DNA of 64,000 bases from Candidatus Cloacimonadota bacterium (GTDB lineage Bacteria; Cloacimonadota; Cloacimonadia; Cloacimonadales; TCS61): the NCBI GenBank assembly GCA_021734835.1, contig JAIPIH010000006.1:1-64000 (forward strand). Reading direction: 5' to 3'. The number at the start of each line of letters is the position of its first letter. The first letter of the stretch is position 1. Under the pieces are notes generated by a model. The model worked only from the letters and a program-made list of their open reading frames with translations. It was not told the DNA's origin and did no database searches. Positions 29,571 through 40,078 of the stretch are shown piece by piece. The translations under genes were made by a program, and so were the position numbers.

Positions 29571-32561
29571 TTGAAAAATCAAATTCAACTTGTCTACAAA
29601 GATGCGATCAGAGACGTGAAAGGTGAGAAATTACAGCGGGATGCAGCAAATTTTCTTCAGATTGAAACTGGAAAAGTGAAAACCGTTAAAATATTCACTG
29701 TATTGTATGATCTATCTAAAAAAGAAATAGAGACATTTGCTAATTTGGGTTTAAAAGATGAGATCATTCAAGATGCTTATATCAATACTTTTTATAAGGA
29801 TCATCAGTTCCAAACTTATATTTTAGTCGCAAAGAAACCAGGTGTAACAGATGATGAGGGAGTTTCTGCTCAAAGGACACTTAATGATATTTTAAATTTG
29901 AACCTGGACGTAAATACTCAACACATTTTCACACAAGATATGTATCTAATTAAAAATAGGTTAAGCTTGTTTGATTTAAAAACTTTAGCAGAACAACAGT
30001 TGGGCAATCGATTAATTCATCATTTTGAATTTGGAAATTATAGAAATGAGATTAATTACATACCGGAAGTTAAGATAAATTCAGATAATAATGTAAAAAT
30101 AATTGATCTGAATATATCCGATCAGGATTTATCACTATTATCAGATGCCATGCTGTTATCTCTGAATATAGAAGAGATGAAAGTTATTCAAGCTTATTTT
30201 GCAGATGAAAAAATTAGATCACAACGCCAAAAAAATGAGCTTCCGAACAATCCGTCAGATTGTGAATTAGAAATCTTAGCTCAAACCTGGAGTGAACATT
30301 GCAAACATAAAGAATTTGCCGCCACTATCGAATATGAAAATAAAGAAACCGGGGAGAAACAGATAATTGATTCATTATTCAAAACTTATATTCAAAAATC
30401 TACAGAGGTTATTCAAAACCGATTGAAAAAAACAGGCAATAACTGGCTCTTGAAGGTTTTCACTGATAATGCAGGAGTAGTTAAGATCGATGATAAGTCA
30501 GTTTTTGTATGGAAAGTAGAAACTCACAATTCTCCATCTGCAATTGATCCTTATGGCGGTGCGATTACCGGGATTTTAGGTAATAACCGTGATCCGCTGG
30601 GAACTGGAATAGGCGGCGGTAAATTACTCTTTAATACGAACGTGCTTTGCTTCGGATCGCCGGATTATTCCAAAACATTACTTCCGGGTCAATTACATCC
30701 CAGAAGAGTATTCGAGGGAGTACGGCATGGTATTGAAGACGGTGGAAATAAATCAGGTATTCCAACAGTGAACGGCTCGATCATTTTTGATGATCGTTAC
30801 AGCGGTAAACCGCTTTTATATTGCGGAACCGGTGGTGTTATGCCTTTTCAGTATAATGGAGTGAATTCCTGGCTGAAACCGATTGCAGCTGGAGACAGGA
30901 TCATTATGGCGGGAGGACGAGTAGGGAAAGATGGAATTCACGGTGCTACTTTTTCTTCTGCTGAAATAGATGAAAATTCTCCGCAATCAGCCGTTCAGAT
31001 CGGTAGTCCTATCACGCAAAAGCTGTTAAGTGACTTTATGCAGGAAGCAGCTCTATGCGGATTGATAAAATGCTCCACCGATAACGGTGCAGGTGGATTA
31101 TCATCGTCAATTGGAGAACTAGCAACGATCACAGGCGGTGCTTTAGTAAACTTGGACAAAGTGCCATTGAAATATGACAATCTACAGCCTTGGGAAATTT
31201 TCATCTCTGAATCTCAGGAACGCATGACATTCGTTGTAGAAGAAGAGAAAATATCTGAACTTTTTCAGCTTGCAATTGAAAGGGAAGTGGAGCTTTCTGA
31301 TCTTGGTTGTTTTACCAATGACGGTTTCATGGATGTACGTTACAAAAGTAAAACAATAGCATTTCTCGAGATGGAATTTTTACATAACGGTGTTCCTAAA
31401 AAATATTTAAAAGCTGAATGGCAAAAACTAGATTTGTGTGAGCCTAAGATATCCAAAAACCTCGAATTCAACGATATTTTGCTTAAACTAATGCAGAGTT
31501 ACAATATTTGTTCCAGAGAAGATGTTATCCGCCAATATGATCATGAAGTTAAAGGAAAGACTATCATAAAACCTTTGATGGGTTCGGAAGGGAAAGCTCC
31601 TCAGGATGCTGCTGTGATGCGGTTAGATTTTAACAGTTTTCAGGGAATTGCTATTTCTAATGGCATTATACCACGCTATGGAGATATTGACGCTTATCAA
31701 ATGAGTGCCGGATCTTTTGATGAGGCCATCAGACAAATTATTGCTATTGGCGGAAAGCTTCCCGTTCTGAACGATAACAGCAATCGATTCTGGACGGTTA
31801 ACGATAATTTTTGTGTACCCGATTCAGCTTATGATCCGGTTGATAATCCAGAAGGAAAACTGAATCTGGCTAAACTCGTACAGATGAATCAGGCACTTTT
31901 TGATATGTCAACTTTCTATAATATACCTCTAACTTCCGGCAAGGACAGTATGAAAAATGATTTCAAGGTTGGAAAAATTAAAATATCTGTTCCGCCAACG
32001 ATCCTCTATTCAATGGTAGCTAAAATTGATGATGTACGGCAAACAGTGACTAGTGATTTCAAGGCTGCAGGTGATCTTATTTATCAAATAGGGAAGACTT
32101 ATAACGAGCTGGGGGCTTCTGAATTTTACAATTTATTCGATGAGCTTGGTGCAAATGTTCCGAAAGTAAGGCCAAAAGAAGCAAGAAGAATTTATACAAA
32201 AGTAATAAAAGCAAATAAATTCAGATTGATAGAATCAAATCATGATATTTCTGATGGTGGATTAGCAGTTGCTGTAACGGAGTCAGCTTTCGGTGGGGGT
32301 TTTGGTGCTGGGATCGCATTGGATAAATTCCAAAATATGGATTTAAATACCTTACTATTCTCAGAATCACATTCCCGTTTTATCTGCAGTATCAAACCAG
32401 AAAATCAAGAAAAATTTGAAAAGATTATGTATGATGATGCCATTCTGTTAGGAGAAGTAATTTCTGAAGAAAAATTAACCGTGAAGTTTAATGAAAAAGT
32501 AGTGATAAATATTAGAATAAAAAAACTAAAATCGGCTTGGGAAATGGGATTACAGAAATGA
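29571..32561 (+). CDS. purL: Phosphoribosylformylglycinamidine synthase, synthetase component with long N-terminal extension
   Basis: QTWSEHCKHKEF, KVETHNSPSAIDPYGGAITGILGNNRDPLGTG, SDGGLAVAVTESAFGGG. Confidence 0.95.
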   Translation: MKNQIQLVYKDAIRDVKGEKLQRDAANFLQIETGKVKTVKIFTVLYDLSKKEIETFANLGLKDEIIQDAYINTFYKDHQFQTYILVAKKPGVTDDEGVSAQRTLNDILNLNLDVNTQHIFTQDMYLIKNRLSLFDLKTLAEQQLGNRLIHHFEFGNYRNEINYIPEVKINSDNNVKIIDLNISDQDLSLLSDAMLLSLNIEEMKVIQAYFADEKIRSQRQKNELPNNPSDCELEILAQTWSEHCKHKEFAATIEYENKETGEKQIIDSLFKTYIQKSTEVIQNRLKKTGNNWLLKVFTDNAGVVKIDDKSVFVWKVETHNSPSAIDPYGGAITGILGNNRDPLGTGIGGGKLLFNTNVLCFGSPDYSKTLLPGQLHPRRVFEGVRHGIEDGGNKSGIPTVNGSIIFDDRYSGKPLLYCGTGGVMPFQYNGVNSWLKPIAAGDRIIMAGGRVGKDGIHGATFSSAEIDENSPQSAVQIGSPITQKLLSDFMQEAALCGLIKCSTDNGAGGLSSSIGELATITGGALVNLDKVPLKYDNLQPWEIFISESQERMTFVVEEEKISELFQLAIEREVELSDLGCFTNDGFMDVRYKSKTIAFLEMEFLHNGVPKKYLKAEWQKLDLCEPKISKNLEFNDILLKLMQSYNICSREDVIRQYDHEVKGKTIIKPLMGSEGKAPQDAAVMRLDFNSFQGIAISNGIIPRYGDIDAYQMSAGSFDEAIRQIIAIGGKLPVLNDNSNRFWTVNDNFCVPDSAYDPVDNPEGKLNLAKLVQMNQALFDMSTFYNIPLTSGKDSMKNDFKVGKIKISVPPTILYSMVAKIDDVRQTVTSDFKAAGDLIYQIGKTYNELGASEFYNLFDELGANVPKVRPKEARRIYTKVIKANKFRLIESNHDISDGGLAVAVTESAFGGGFGAGIALDKFQNMDLNTLLFSESHSRFICSIKPENQEKFEKIMYDDAILLGEVISEEKLTVKFNEKVVINIRIKKLKSAWEMGLQK

Positions 32562-33385
32562 ATAAGTCAAAAAAAGTTATGGCTTTGATCGTTACGGGGT
32601 TCGGTATTAACTGCGAAGAAGAAATGGCTGCCGCTTACCGTATGGCAGAAGCAGAGGCGAATATTTACCATTTAAATGATATTTTTGCCGGAAAGATCAG
32701 CATAAATGATTATGATATATTAAATTTCCCGGGCGGATTTTCATTTGGTGATGATCTCGGCTCAGGTAAAGTTCTCTCCAATAAATTGAAATTCAAGAAA
32801 ATGCAAAATGGACGACTGTTCATGGATGAAATTCGTGAATTTCTGGATAGTGGTAAATTTGTTTTGGGTATTTGCAACGGTTTCCAATTTTTGGTTAAAA
32901 TGGGACTTTTGCCGGATGTTGGTAAAAACCAGCAGCAGGAGATAACTCTTACTCACAATAACTCGACTAAATTTGAAGATAGGTGGATTTATTGCAAAGT
33001 AAATTCTGAGGCTAAGACACCTTTTTTACAAGGTCTTGACGTATTCCATGGTCCGGTTCGTCACGGTGAAGGTAAATTGATCATTAAAGATGATGATATC
33101 AAAAATGGAATCGAGGAAAATAAATTAAACTGCCTGAGTTATTGTAATGCTGAAGGTGAAATCACCGGAGAATATCCGCAAAATCCCAACGGTTCTGACC
33201 TAAATTGTGCCGGTATGACCGACAGATCGGGACAGGTTTTTGGTCTAATGCCTCATCCTGAAGCTTACCTAAGTTTGTATAATCACCCAAATTGGGGGCA
33301 AATTAAAAGACAAAATCCCAAGATAAGTGAGAATGGCCAAGGCTTGAAGATATTTAAAAATATTGTAGATCATATTAATAAATAA
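32558..33385 (+). CDS. purQ: Phosphoribosylformylglycinamidine synthase glutaminase subunit (ATGA overlap with purL)
   Basis: FPGGFSFGDDLGSGKV, LGICNGFQFLVKMGLLP, GLMPHPEAYL. Confidence 0.95.
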   Translation: MNKSKKVMALIVTGFGINCEEEMAAAYRMAEAEANIYHLNDIFAGKISINDYDILNFPGGFSFGDDLGSGKVLSNKLKFKKMQNGRLFMDEIREFLDSGKFVLGICNGFQFLVKMGLLPDVGKNQQQEITLTHNNSTKFEDRWIYCKVNSEAKTPFLQGLDVFHGPVRHGEGKLIIKDDDIKNGIEENKLNCLSYCNAEGEITGEYPQNPNGSDLNCAGMTDRSGQVFGLMPHPEAYLSLYNHPNWGQIKRQNPKISENGQGLKIFKNIVDHINK

Positions 33386-33400
33386 ATAAGAAGGATTCAA

Positions 33401-35161
33401 ATGAAAACAAAAGAAATTATCAAAAGCCTGGAATGGCTGAGAAATGACATTATAGGCCGGAACAAATTATTCATAACACCTTTTGGAGAGAAACCATTAG
33501 TTTATGCTGATTATACTGCCAGCGGTCGCTGTTTGTTTTCCATCGAAAACTATATGATGTATATTATGCAGTATTATGCCAATACTCATACAAAGGATGA
33601 TTTTACCGGGAAGATCATGACAGAACTTTTGCATGACTCGGAAAAAAGTATAAAGAGTCTGGTCAATGCAGGTGAAAAAGGCAAAATAATTTTTACCGAA
33701 TCTGGTACTACAGGTGGAATCACAAGACTGCAGCAGATATTGGGAGTTTACTGGCCGCCGGCAACTCGGGAAAGAATTAACAAATATCTGGGCAGCTGTT
33801 TAGAGCGCTATCCCGCCGAAACAGAATGCAACAAACAATTACTGGATTTCATCCAAAATCATAAACCGATCGTTTTTGTAGGACCTTATGAACATCATTC
33901 CAACGAGATTATGTGGAGGAAGGCATTATGTGACGTTTTGGAAGTTCCACTCAATGCTCAGGAAGAGATAGATCTTAACGCTTTAGAAGAGATGGTGTCC
34001 GATAAAAAATATGATCAAAGGCCTAAAATTGGTTCCTTCTCCGCTGCTTCAAATGTTTCAGGTTTAAAAACTCCCGTTTACGAAGTTGCAAGAATCCTGC
34101 ATCGACACGGAGCGATAGCCTGCTTTGATTTTGCAGCATGTGCTCCTTATATTGAAATTGATATGAACCACGATGCAGAAAGTTGCTTTGATGCGATCTA
34201 TCTTTCTCCTCATAAATTCCTGGGAGGTCCAGGCAGTTCTGGTGTGCTGATCTTTAATGAAAATATTTATGCCAAAGAATTACCACCTACGATTGCTGCC
34301 GGAGGTACAGTTGACTTTGTTTCCCTGGAGGGTGAGGAATACATTCAGGATATTGAGACTAGAGAAAAACCGGGAACTCCGGGGATCCTACAAGCCATTA
34401 AAACTTCTCTTATCTTTCAAACAAAAGCAAAAGTTGGTGTTGATAATATCGATAAAATTGAGTCCTATCTTTATAACAAATTTCAAAATGCTTTTAAAGG
34501 TGAGAAAAATATTCTTTTTTATGGATCTCAGGAACTCGAGAAAAAAATTCCCATAATTCCCTTTAATATCGTCAACAATGAACAAATTCTGCATCCCAAA
34601 TTCGTCACACGTCTTTTAAATGACCTTTTCGGAATTCAAACACGAGCCGGATGTTCGTGCGCTGGACCATACGGACATAAACTAATGAAGATCGAAACAC
34701 AGGTTTCTCACTATTATCGGTGTATGATAACTAATGTAGGATATTCCGGTATCAAGCCCGGTTGGGTGAGACTGAATCTGCATTATGCGCTCTCCGAAGA
34801 GGAATTGGATTATATAATTAGTGCTATCAAATTTGCTGTGAAATATGCTCAGCGCTTCATCCCGCAATATATTTTTGATATTAAAACGGGAGATTGGAAA
34901 CACATATCCGATGAGATTGATGACAAACCTATCGAACTTGATATTGATAAAGCTTATAAAATTCCTAAATTCAAAATTGAAATAGCTGAAGATATTCCTA
35001 GAAATTATCAACAAAATATTGATAATGCTGTTAAAATTGCTGAAAATTTACCATTTGATTTTGAAAGAGTAACATTTGAACCAGAATTAGGAGAATTGAT
35101 CTATTTTCCTGTAAAAAACATTATAAATTATAAAAAAAATGAGGGAAAACATTATGTATAA
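33401..35161 (+). CDS. Class V aminotransferase / cysteine desulfurase-like PLP enzyme
   Basis: YADYTASGRCLFSIENYM, FTESGTTGGITRL, YLSPHKFLGGPGSSGVLIF (PLP Lys), TRAGCSCAGPYGH. Confidence 0.85.
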   Translation: MKTKEIIKSLEWLRNDIIGRNKLFITPFGEKPLVYADYTASGRCLFSIENYMMYIMQYYANTHTKDDFTGKIMTELLHDSEKSIKSLVNAGEKGKIIFTESGTTGGITRLQQILGVYWPPATRERINKYLGSCLERYPAETECNKQLLDFIQNHKPIVFVGPYEHHSNEIMWRKALCDVLEVPLNAQEEIDLNALEEMVSDKKYDQRPKIGSFSAASNVSGLKTPVYEVARILHRHGAIACFDFAACAPYIEIDMNHDAESCFDAIYLSPHKFLGGPGSSGVLIFNENIYAKELPPTIAAGGTVDFVSLEGEEYIQDIETREKPGTPGILQAIKTSLIFQTKAKVGVDNIDKIESYLYNKFQNAFKGEKNILFYGSQELEKKIPIIPFNIVNNEQILHPKFVTRLLNDLFGIQTRAGCSCAGPYGHKLMKIETQVSHYYRCMITNVGYSGIKPGWVRLNLHYALSEEELDYIISAIKFAVKYAQRFIPQYIFDIKTGDWKHISDEIDDKPIELDIDKAYKIPKFKIEIAEDIPRNYQQNIDNAVKIAENLPFDFERVTFEPELGELIYFPVKNIINYKKNEGKHYV

Positions 35162-36767
35162 TATCCCAATTAAAAGAGCTTTGATCAGTGTTTCAGATAA
35201 AACAGGGATAATAGAACTTGCTCATGTCCTGGAAGGAATAGGCTGTGAGATCATCGCCACAAGTGGTACGAAAAAAGTTCTAACTGATGCAGGTATTAAA
35301 GTTAGAGATATTCAGACCATTTCGGGTAATCCAGAAGCTTTCAATGGCAGGATGAAAACGATTTCGTTCAAAATTGAATCTGCAATTTTGTTCGATAGAA
35401 AAAAAGATGAAGCTGAAGCCGTTAAACTTGATATTCAGCCCATTGACCTGGTAGTTTGTAATCTGTATCCATTTGCGAAAGTAAAAGCATCGGGAGCTGA
35501 TTTTGATACACTTATAGAAAATATTGATATAGGTGGACCGACAATGATCCGGGCAGCTGCTAAGAATTTCAAATATGTATCTGTTGTGACAGATCCAGAA
35601 GATTACCGCATGATCATTTACGAACTGCAAGAAAATAGAAATACTTTGAGTTATAAAACTCGTTTGATCCTAATGAGAAAAGCTTTTAATCATTCAGCAG
35701 ATTATGATGCTCTTATCGCTACAACTATGGATGAGCAGACAAATGAAAGATCAATTAGACTACATTTTACAGCTGGTAAAAAGTTGCGCTACGGAGAAAA
35801 CTCACATCAGAATGGATTTTTCTATCGGCAAGCCGGGAAAGCAGTCTCTCTATATGATATGAAAGTACTGCACGGAAAGGAGATCTCTTACAATAATCTT
35901 TGTGACATTCAGGCAGCAATAGATTCTGTTAAAGATTTTGCTCGCTTTGCAGTTGGAGTTATCAAACACAATAATCCCTGCGGATTAGCAGAAGCTGATG
36001 ATCAGTTAACTGCGTTGAAATATGCCTGGAACGGTGATCCGGTGTCTGCTTTCGGAAGTATCATCACTTTCAATAAACCTCTGGAATTAAAAACTATTGA
36101 GTTCCTTGAATTAAACAATAAAGATAAAAGTAAACGCAAATTCGTGGAAGTGGTTGTAGCTCCTGAGTTCAGCAAAGAAGCACTGCAATTTTTGGAATTC
36201 CACAAAAATCTTCGTGTTGTGCAGTTTAATCCTAAAATTTGCCAAAGAAAAATCGATATGAAGTTTTTGTATAATTCTCTATTAGTTCAGAATGTCGATA
36301 ATAAATTATATGAAAAAATAGAAGTTGTCACTAAAAGAAAATTAGATGTGAAAGCAAAGAGAAAATTGATCGAATTCGGATTAATTGCAGTAAAGCAGAT
36401 CAAATCGAACTCAATAGTGATAGTTCGTGAATTAGCTGACGAAGTTTATCAACTTTTAGGAATGGGCGCTGGGCAGCCTAACCGCTTGATCTCAATACGA
36501 TTGGCAATCGAAAAAGCACATAATAATCTGACAATGGAATATGGTGGGGATGACATTCTACAATATTATAATGAGCAATTCGGCCGGGCAATACTGGTTT
36601 CGGATGCTTTCTTTCCCTTCCCTGATAATGTTGTTAGCGCCTCTCAGGCAGGAATCAAAACTATCATACAACCAGGTGGTTCTCTAAGAGATAAAAAAGT
36701 GATCAAAGCATGTAATGATCTTGATATGGCTATGGCTTTTACGGGCTTGAGGCATTTCAATCATTAG
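35154..36767 (+). CDS. purH: Bifunctional AICAR transformylase / IMP cyclohydrolase
   Basis: RALISVSDKTGIIELAHVLEGIGCEIIATSGT; NIDIGGPTMIRAAAKN; KHNNPCGLAEA. Confidence 0.95.
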   Translation: MYNIPIKRALISVSDKTGIIELAHVLEGIGCEIIATSGTKKVLTDAGIKVRDIQTISGNPEAFNGRMKTISFKIESAILFDRKKDEAEAVKLDIQPIDLVVCNLYPFAKVKASGADFDTLIENIDIGGPTMIRAAAKNFKYVSVVTDPEDYRMIIYELQENRNTLSYKTRLILMRKAFNHSADYDALIATTMDEQTNERSIRLHFTAGKKLRYGENSHQNGFFYRQAGKAVSLYDMKVLHGKEISYNNLCDIQAAIDSVKDFARFAVGVIKHNNPCGLAEADDQLTALKYAWNGDPVSAFGSIITFNKPLELKTIEFLELNNKDKSKRKFVEVVVAPEFSKEALQFLEFHKNLRVVQFNPKICQRKIDMKFLYNSLLVQNVDNKLYEKIEVVTKRKLDVKAKRKLIEFGLIAVKQIKSNSIVIVRELADEVYQLLGMGAGQPNRLISIRLAIEKAHNNLTMEYGGDDILQYYNEQFGRAILVSDAFFPFPDNVVSASQAGIKTIIQPGGSLRDKKVIKACNDLDMAMAFTGLRHFNH

Positions 36768-36777
36768 AGGAGAAAAA

Positions 36778-38163
36778 ATGGAATGTTTGGATAAACTCTA
36801 CACACCTCAGCTCAGAAAGCTGCACAGCGGTAAAGTGAGGGAGAGTTTTAAAATTAATGAAAAAACAAGAATGATAGTCGTGTCTGATAGAGTATCCAGT
36901 TTCGATAATGTTCTGAACAATATGATCCCCAACAAAGGAGCTGTTCTAAATGCTATCTCTAATTACTGGTTTGCCATGATAAAAAATATTGTAGATAATC
37001 ATTTTTTAAAAGCTATTGATCCCAATATAAGTCTAGTGCAGGAAGCTCAACCGATTAAAGTGGAAATGATCGTACGTGGTTACCTGACCGGTTCTATGTG
37101 GCGAGGTTATCAACAAGGAAAAAGAGAATTTTCCGGAGTTAAATTAAAAGACGGTTTAAGACAAAATCAGAAGTTCAACCAGCCGCTTCTTACTCCTACG
37201 ACTAAGGAAGATCAAGATAGGGAGATCACACCAAAAGATATCGTGCAGGATGGTTGGACATCAAAAGCGATCCTCGACAAAATGTCAGAGATATCCATCA
37301 AATTATTCGCTCTGGGAACAAAAGTTCTAGCCGAAAAAGGTATAATCCTGGTCGACACAAAATACGAATTTGGTCTTAAGAACGGCAAACTTATCCTGAT
37401 CGATGAAATTCATACACCCGACTCTTCTCGTTTTTGGGATAAAGCATCCTACGAAAAAAATCCGCTTCAAGTTGATTCGATGGATAAAGAATACATCCGA
37501 CAATGGCTTTTGAACAATAAAATTGATGGGAAATTTCCTGAAATATTGCCTGAAGATGTAATCAGTGATGCTTCCCGGAAATATATTGATATTTATGAGA
37601 AGATATTAGAAAAAAAATTTGTTGAAAGCAAATTACCTCTGAACACAAGAATTTACAATAATCTGCTCAATAACGGTCTTATTAAAGATGGATATATCAT
37701 TATAATTATGGGTTCACCAGCCGATCTTGAGCATTGTAAGAAGATCCATTCTTATTTGGAAAAATACGATATTTATGCAGATATGAGAGTAATCTCTGCT
37801 CATAAAAACGGGGAACGAATTCCCAAAATAACTGAGGTTTACAACAATTCGATCGAACCTGGATGCGTGCTCGCTGTTGCCGGAAGATCAAATGGACTGG
37901 GAGGAGCACTGGCAGCAAATCTGGCGATACCACTTATCAATTGCCCGCCTTTCAAAGATAAGATCGATCTGATGGTAAACATCAATTCTTCGCTGATGAT
38001 GCCTTCCAAAACTCCTGCCTCAACAGTTATTGATGCGAGTTTAGCGGCCTTGGCAGCGCTTCGTAGTTTAAACCTGCCTAGATTAAAGGAGATTTTCCGT
38101 TGTGAAATAGAAAATATTAAAACAGAATTGATCAAAGCTGACGATGAGCTGAAAAGTCACTGA
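36778..38163 (+). CDS. Bifunctional SAICAR synthetase (PurC) - AIR carboxylase (PurE, class II-like) fusion
   Basis: PurC: HSGKVRESFKINEKTRMIVVSDRVSSFD, VRGYLTGSMWRGYQ; PurE: IIIIMGSPADLEHCKKI, VISAHKN, AVAGRSNGLGGALAANLAIPLINCPP, NSSLMMPSKTPASTV. Confidence 0.93.
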   Translation: MECLDKLYTPQLRKLHSGKVRESFKINEKTRMIVVSDRVSSFDNVLNNMIPNKGAVLNAISNYWFAMIKNIVDNHFLKAIDPNISLVQEAQPIKVEMIVRGYLTGSMWRGYQQGKREFSGVKLKDGLRQNQKFNQPLLTPTTKEDQDREITPKDIVQDGWTSKAILDKMSEISIKLFALGTKVLAEKGIILVDTKYEFGLKNGKLILIDEIHTPDSSRFWDKASYEKNPLQVDSMDKEYIRQWLLNNKIDGKFPEILPEDVISDASRKYIDIYEKILEKKFVESKLPLNTRIYNNLLNNGLIKDGYIIIIMGSPADLEHCKKIHSYLEKYDIYADMRVISAHKNGERIPKITEVYNNSIEPGCVLAVAGRSNGLGGALAANLAIPLINCPPFKDKIDLMVNINSSLMMPSKTPASTVIDASLAALAALRSLNLPRLKEIFRCEIENIKTELIKADDELKSH

Positions 38164-38214
38164 CCTATGATAATGAATGTAGATTGAACACTGAACTTCG
38201 GGGAAAGAGGTGTT

Positions 38215-39474
38215 ATGAATATTGCAGTTATTGGATCAGGCGGCAGGGAACATGCAATCGCCTGGAAATTAGAGCAAAGTAATTTTGTTGAAAAAGTCTT
38301 TTCTGTACCCGGAAATGGCGGAACAAAAAACAATGTTGATCTTTCTATAGATGATTTTAATTGTATTCTTGAGTTTTGTTCCAGAGAATTGATCGAATTA
38401 ATTGTTATTGGACCGGAAAATCCCTTAGCAAATGGAATTATGGATTTTTTTAAGTTCACTCCTGTTAAAGTTTTTGGACCTGATAAAGCTGGTGCTCAGT
38501 TGGAGGCTTCCAAGATATTTGCAAAAAAATTCATGCAGAAATATGGAGTTGCAACCGCGGACTTCTGGGAATTTGGCACTGATCAGGAGACTGTATCAGA
38601 CAATGCAAAAAAAATTACAGAAGAGCTAAATGGTAGGTGCGTTATCAAATATGACGGTCTTGCCGGGGGAAAAGGAGTATTTGTCTGCTCCAGCACATCG
38701 GACGCTAATGTTGCTATCGATGATATTAATAGTAAATATGGTACAAACTCTTCCTATCTGATAGAAAAAAAATTGCGAGGTGATGAAATTTCGATCTTAG
38801 CTTTTACGGATGGGGAAGATTATCAACTTTTATTACCTTCCCAAGATCATAAACAGCTTTTGGACAATGATAAAGGACCTAATACAGGTGGAATGGGAGC
38901 ATTTTGTCCTGTACCATTTTACAATAAAAAGCTGCGAAAACAAATTGAAGATGATATCATCACACCTACAATGGAAGGGATCAGACAGGAAGGTTTCATT
39001 TACAAAGGTGTTATTTATTTTGGCATAATGGTCACTGAGAACGGACCGAAACTTTTAGAGTATAATGTTAGAATGGGAGATCCGGAAACAGAGGTTGTGT
39101 TACCAGCTTTAAAATGCGACTTTTTGGAACTTATTCTTGCCTGTTTTGACGGTACTTTGAAAGAATATAAAATGGAATTTAACAGTGGATTTTATCTAGA
39201 TGTAGTATTAGCTTCAGGTGGTTATCCTAAAGCCTATCAAATAGATCACACAATTACCGGACTTTCCGAAATAGATGATCTGGTTTTTCACGCCGGAACG
39301 AAATTGAAAAATGGAAATTTATTAACTTCCGGCGGCAGAGTCCTGAATATAGTTGCTCATGGAGACACTTTAGATGAGGCAATTGATAAAGCCTATTTGA
39401 ATGCAGTTAAAGTGCATTTTAAAAATATATATTTTAGAAAGGACATAGGAACAAGGCAGAAGTTAATACAATAA
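38215..39474 (+). CDS. purD: Phosphoribosylamine-glycine ligase
   Basis: IGSGGREHAIAWKLEQS, VIGPENPLANGIMDFF, NTGGMGAFCPVPF, EYNVRMGDPETEVVLP. Confidence 0.97.
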   Translation: MNIAVIGSGGREHAIAWKLEQSNFVEKVFSVPGNGGTKNNVDLSIDDFNCILEFCSRELIELIVIGPENPLANGIMDFFKFTPVKVFGPDKAGAQLEASKIFAKKFMQKYGVATADFWEFGTDQETVSDNAKKITEELNGRCVIKYDGLAGGKGVFVCSSTSDANVAIDDINSKYGTNSSYLIEKKLRGDEISILAFTDGEDYQLLLPSQDHKQLLDNDKGPNTGGMGAFCPVPFYNKKLRKQIEDDIITPTMEGIRQEGFIYKGVIYFGIMVTENGPKLLEYNVRMGDPETEVVLPALKCDFLELILACFDGTLKEYKMEFNSGFYLDVVLASGGYPKAYQIDHTITGLSEIDDLVFHAGTKLKNGNLLTSGGRVLNIVAHGDTLDEAIDKAYLNAVKVHFKNIYFRKDIGTRQKLIQ

Positions 39475-39505
39475 GTGTATAATACGTATCAAATATAGAG
39501 GGTAA

Positions 39506-40075
39506 ATGATAAAAATCGTTATCATGATCAGTAGTCGCGGCAGTAACATGCTGGCAATTGCCAATAATGTTAAAAATGGGAAATTGAAGAATATCTGTGA
39601 AATTCAAACTGTGTTCTCAAATAATGAAAATGCACCAGGACTTAGGAAAGCAGAAAATTTAAATATTCCTACGTATTCCATATCTTCTAAAGGAAAGAAA
39701 AAACACAGTTACAATTTAGCACTTTTAGAGTGGTTGAAAGTTCAAAATCCTGATTTTATTATCCTGGCAGGATACATGAAAATCTTACCTGTGGAAATTA
39801 TTCGACTCTTTCCTCGCAGGATCATTAATATTCATCCTGCAGATACAACTCAGCATCAGGGTTTAGACGGTTACAAGTGGGCTTGGAAAAATGAACTTAA
39901 AAAAACTAAGATCTCCGTGCATTATGTGGATGAAGGACTTGATACTGGAGAGATCATTGATCAGCAAATAGTTGATCTTCGCGATGCAGAGAATTTGGAG
40001 GAAGTAGTACAGCTTGGATTGAAGATGGAACATGAATTTTATAGTGAATGCCTGCGTAAAGTATTTTCCAGATAA
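39506..40075 (+). CDS. purN: Phosphoribosylglycinamide formyltransferase
   Basis: IVIMISSRGSNMLAIANNVK, FIILAGYMKILPVEII, RIINIHPADT, VHYVDEGLDTGEIIDQ. Confidence 0.92.
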   Translation: MIKIVIMISSRGSNMLAIANNVKNGKLKNICEIQTVFSNNENAPGLRKAENLNIPTYSISSKGKKKHSYNLALLEWLKVQNPDFIILAGYMKILPVEIIRLFPRRIINIHPADTTQHQGLDGYKWAWKNELKKTKISVHYVDEGLDTGEIIDQQIVDLRDAENLEEVVQLGLKMEHEFYSECLRKVFSR

Positions 40076-40078
40076 AGT

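Noticed and set aside
36778-38163. Direct horizontal transfer of animal PAICS
   Set aside because: The PurC half is of the long yeast/bacterial type, unlike animal PAICS, so independent fusion is a better reading.
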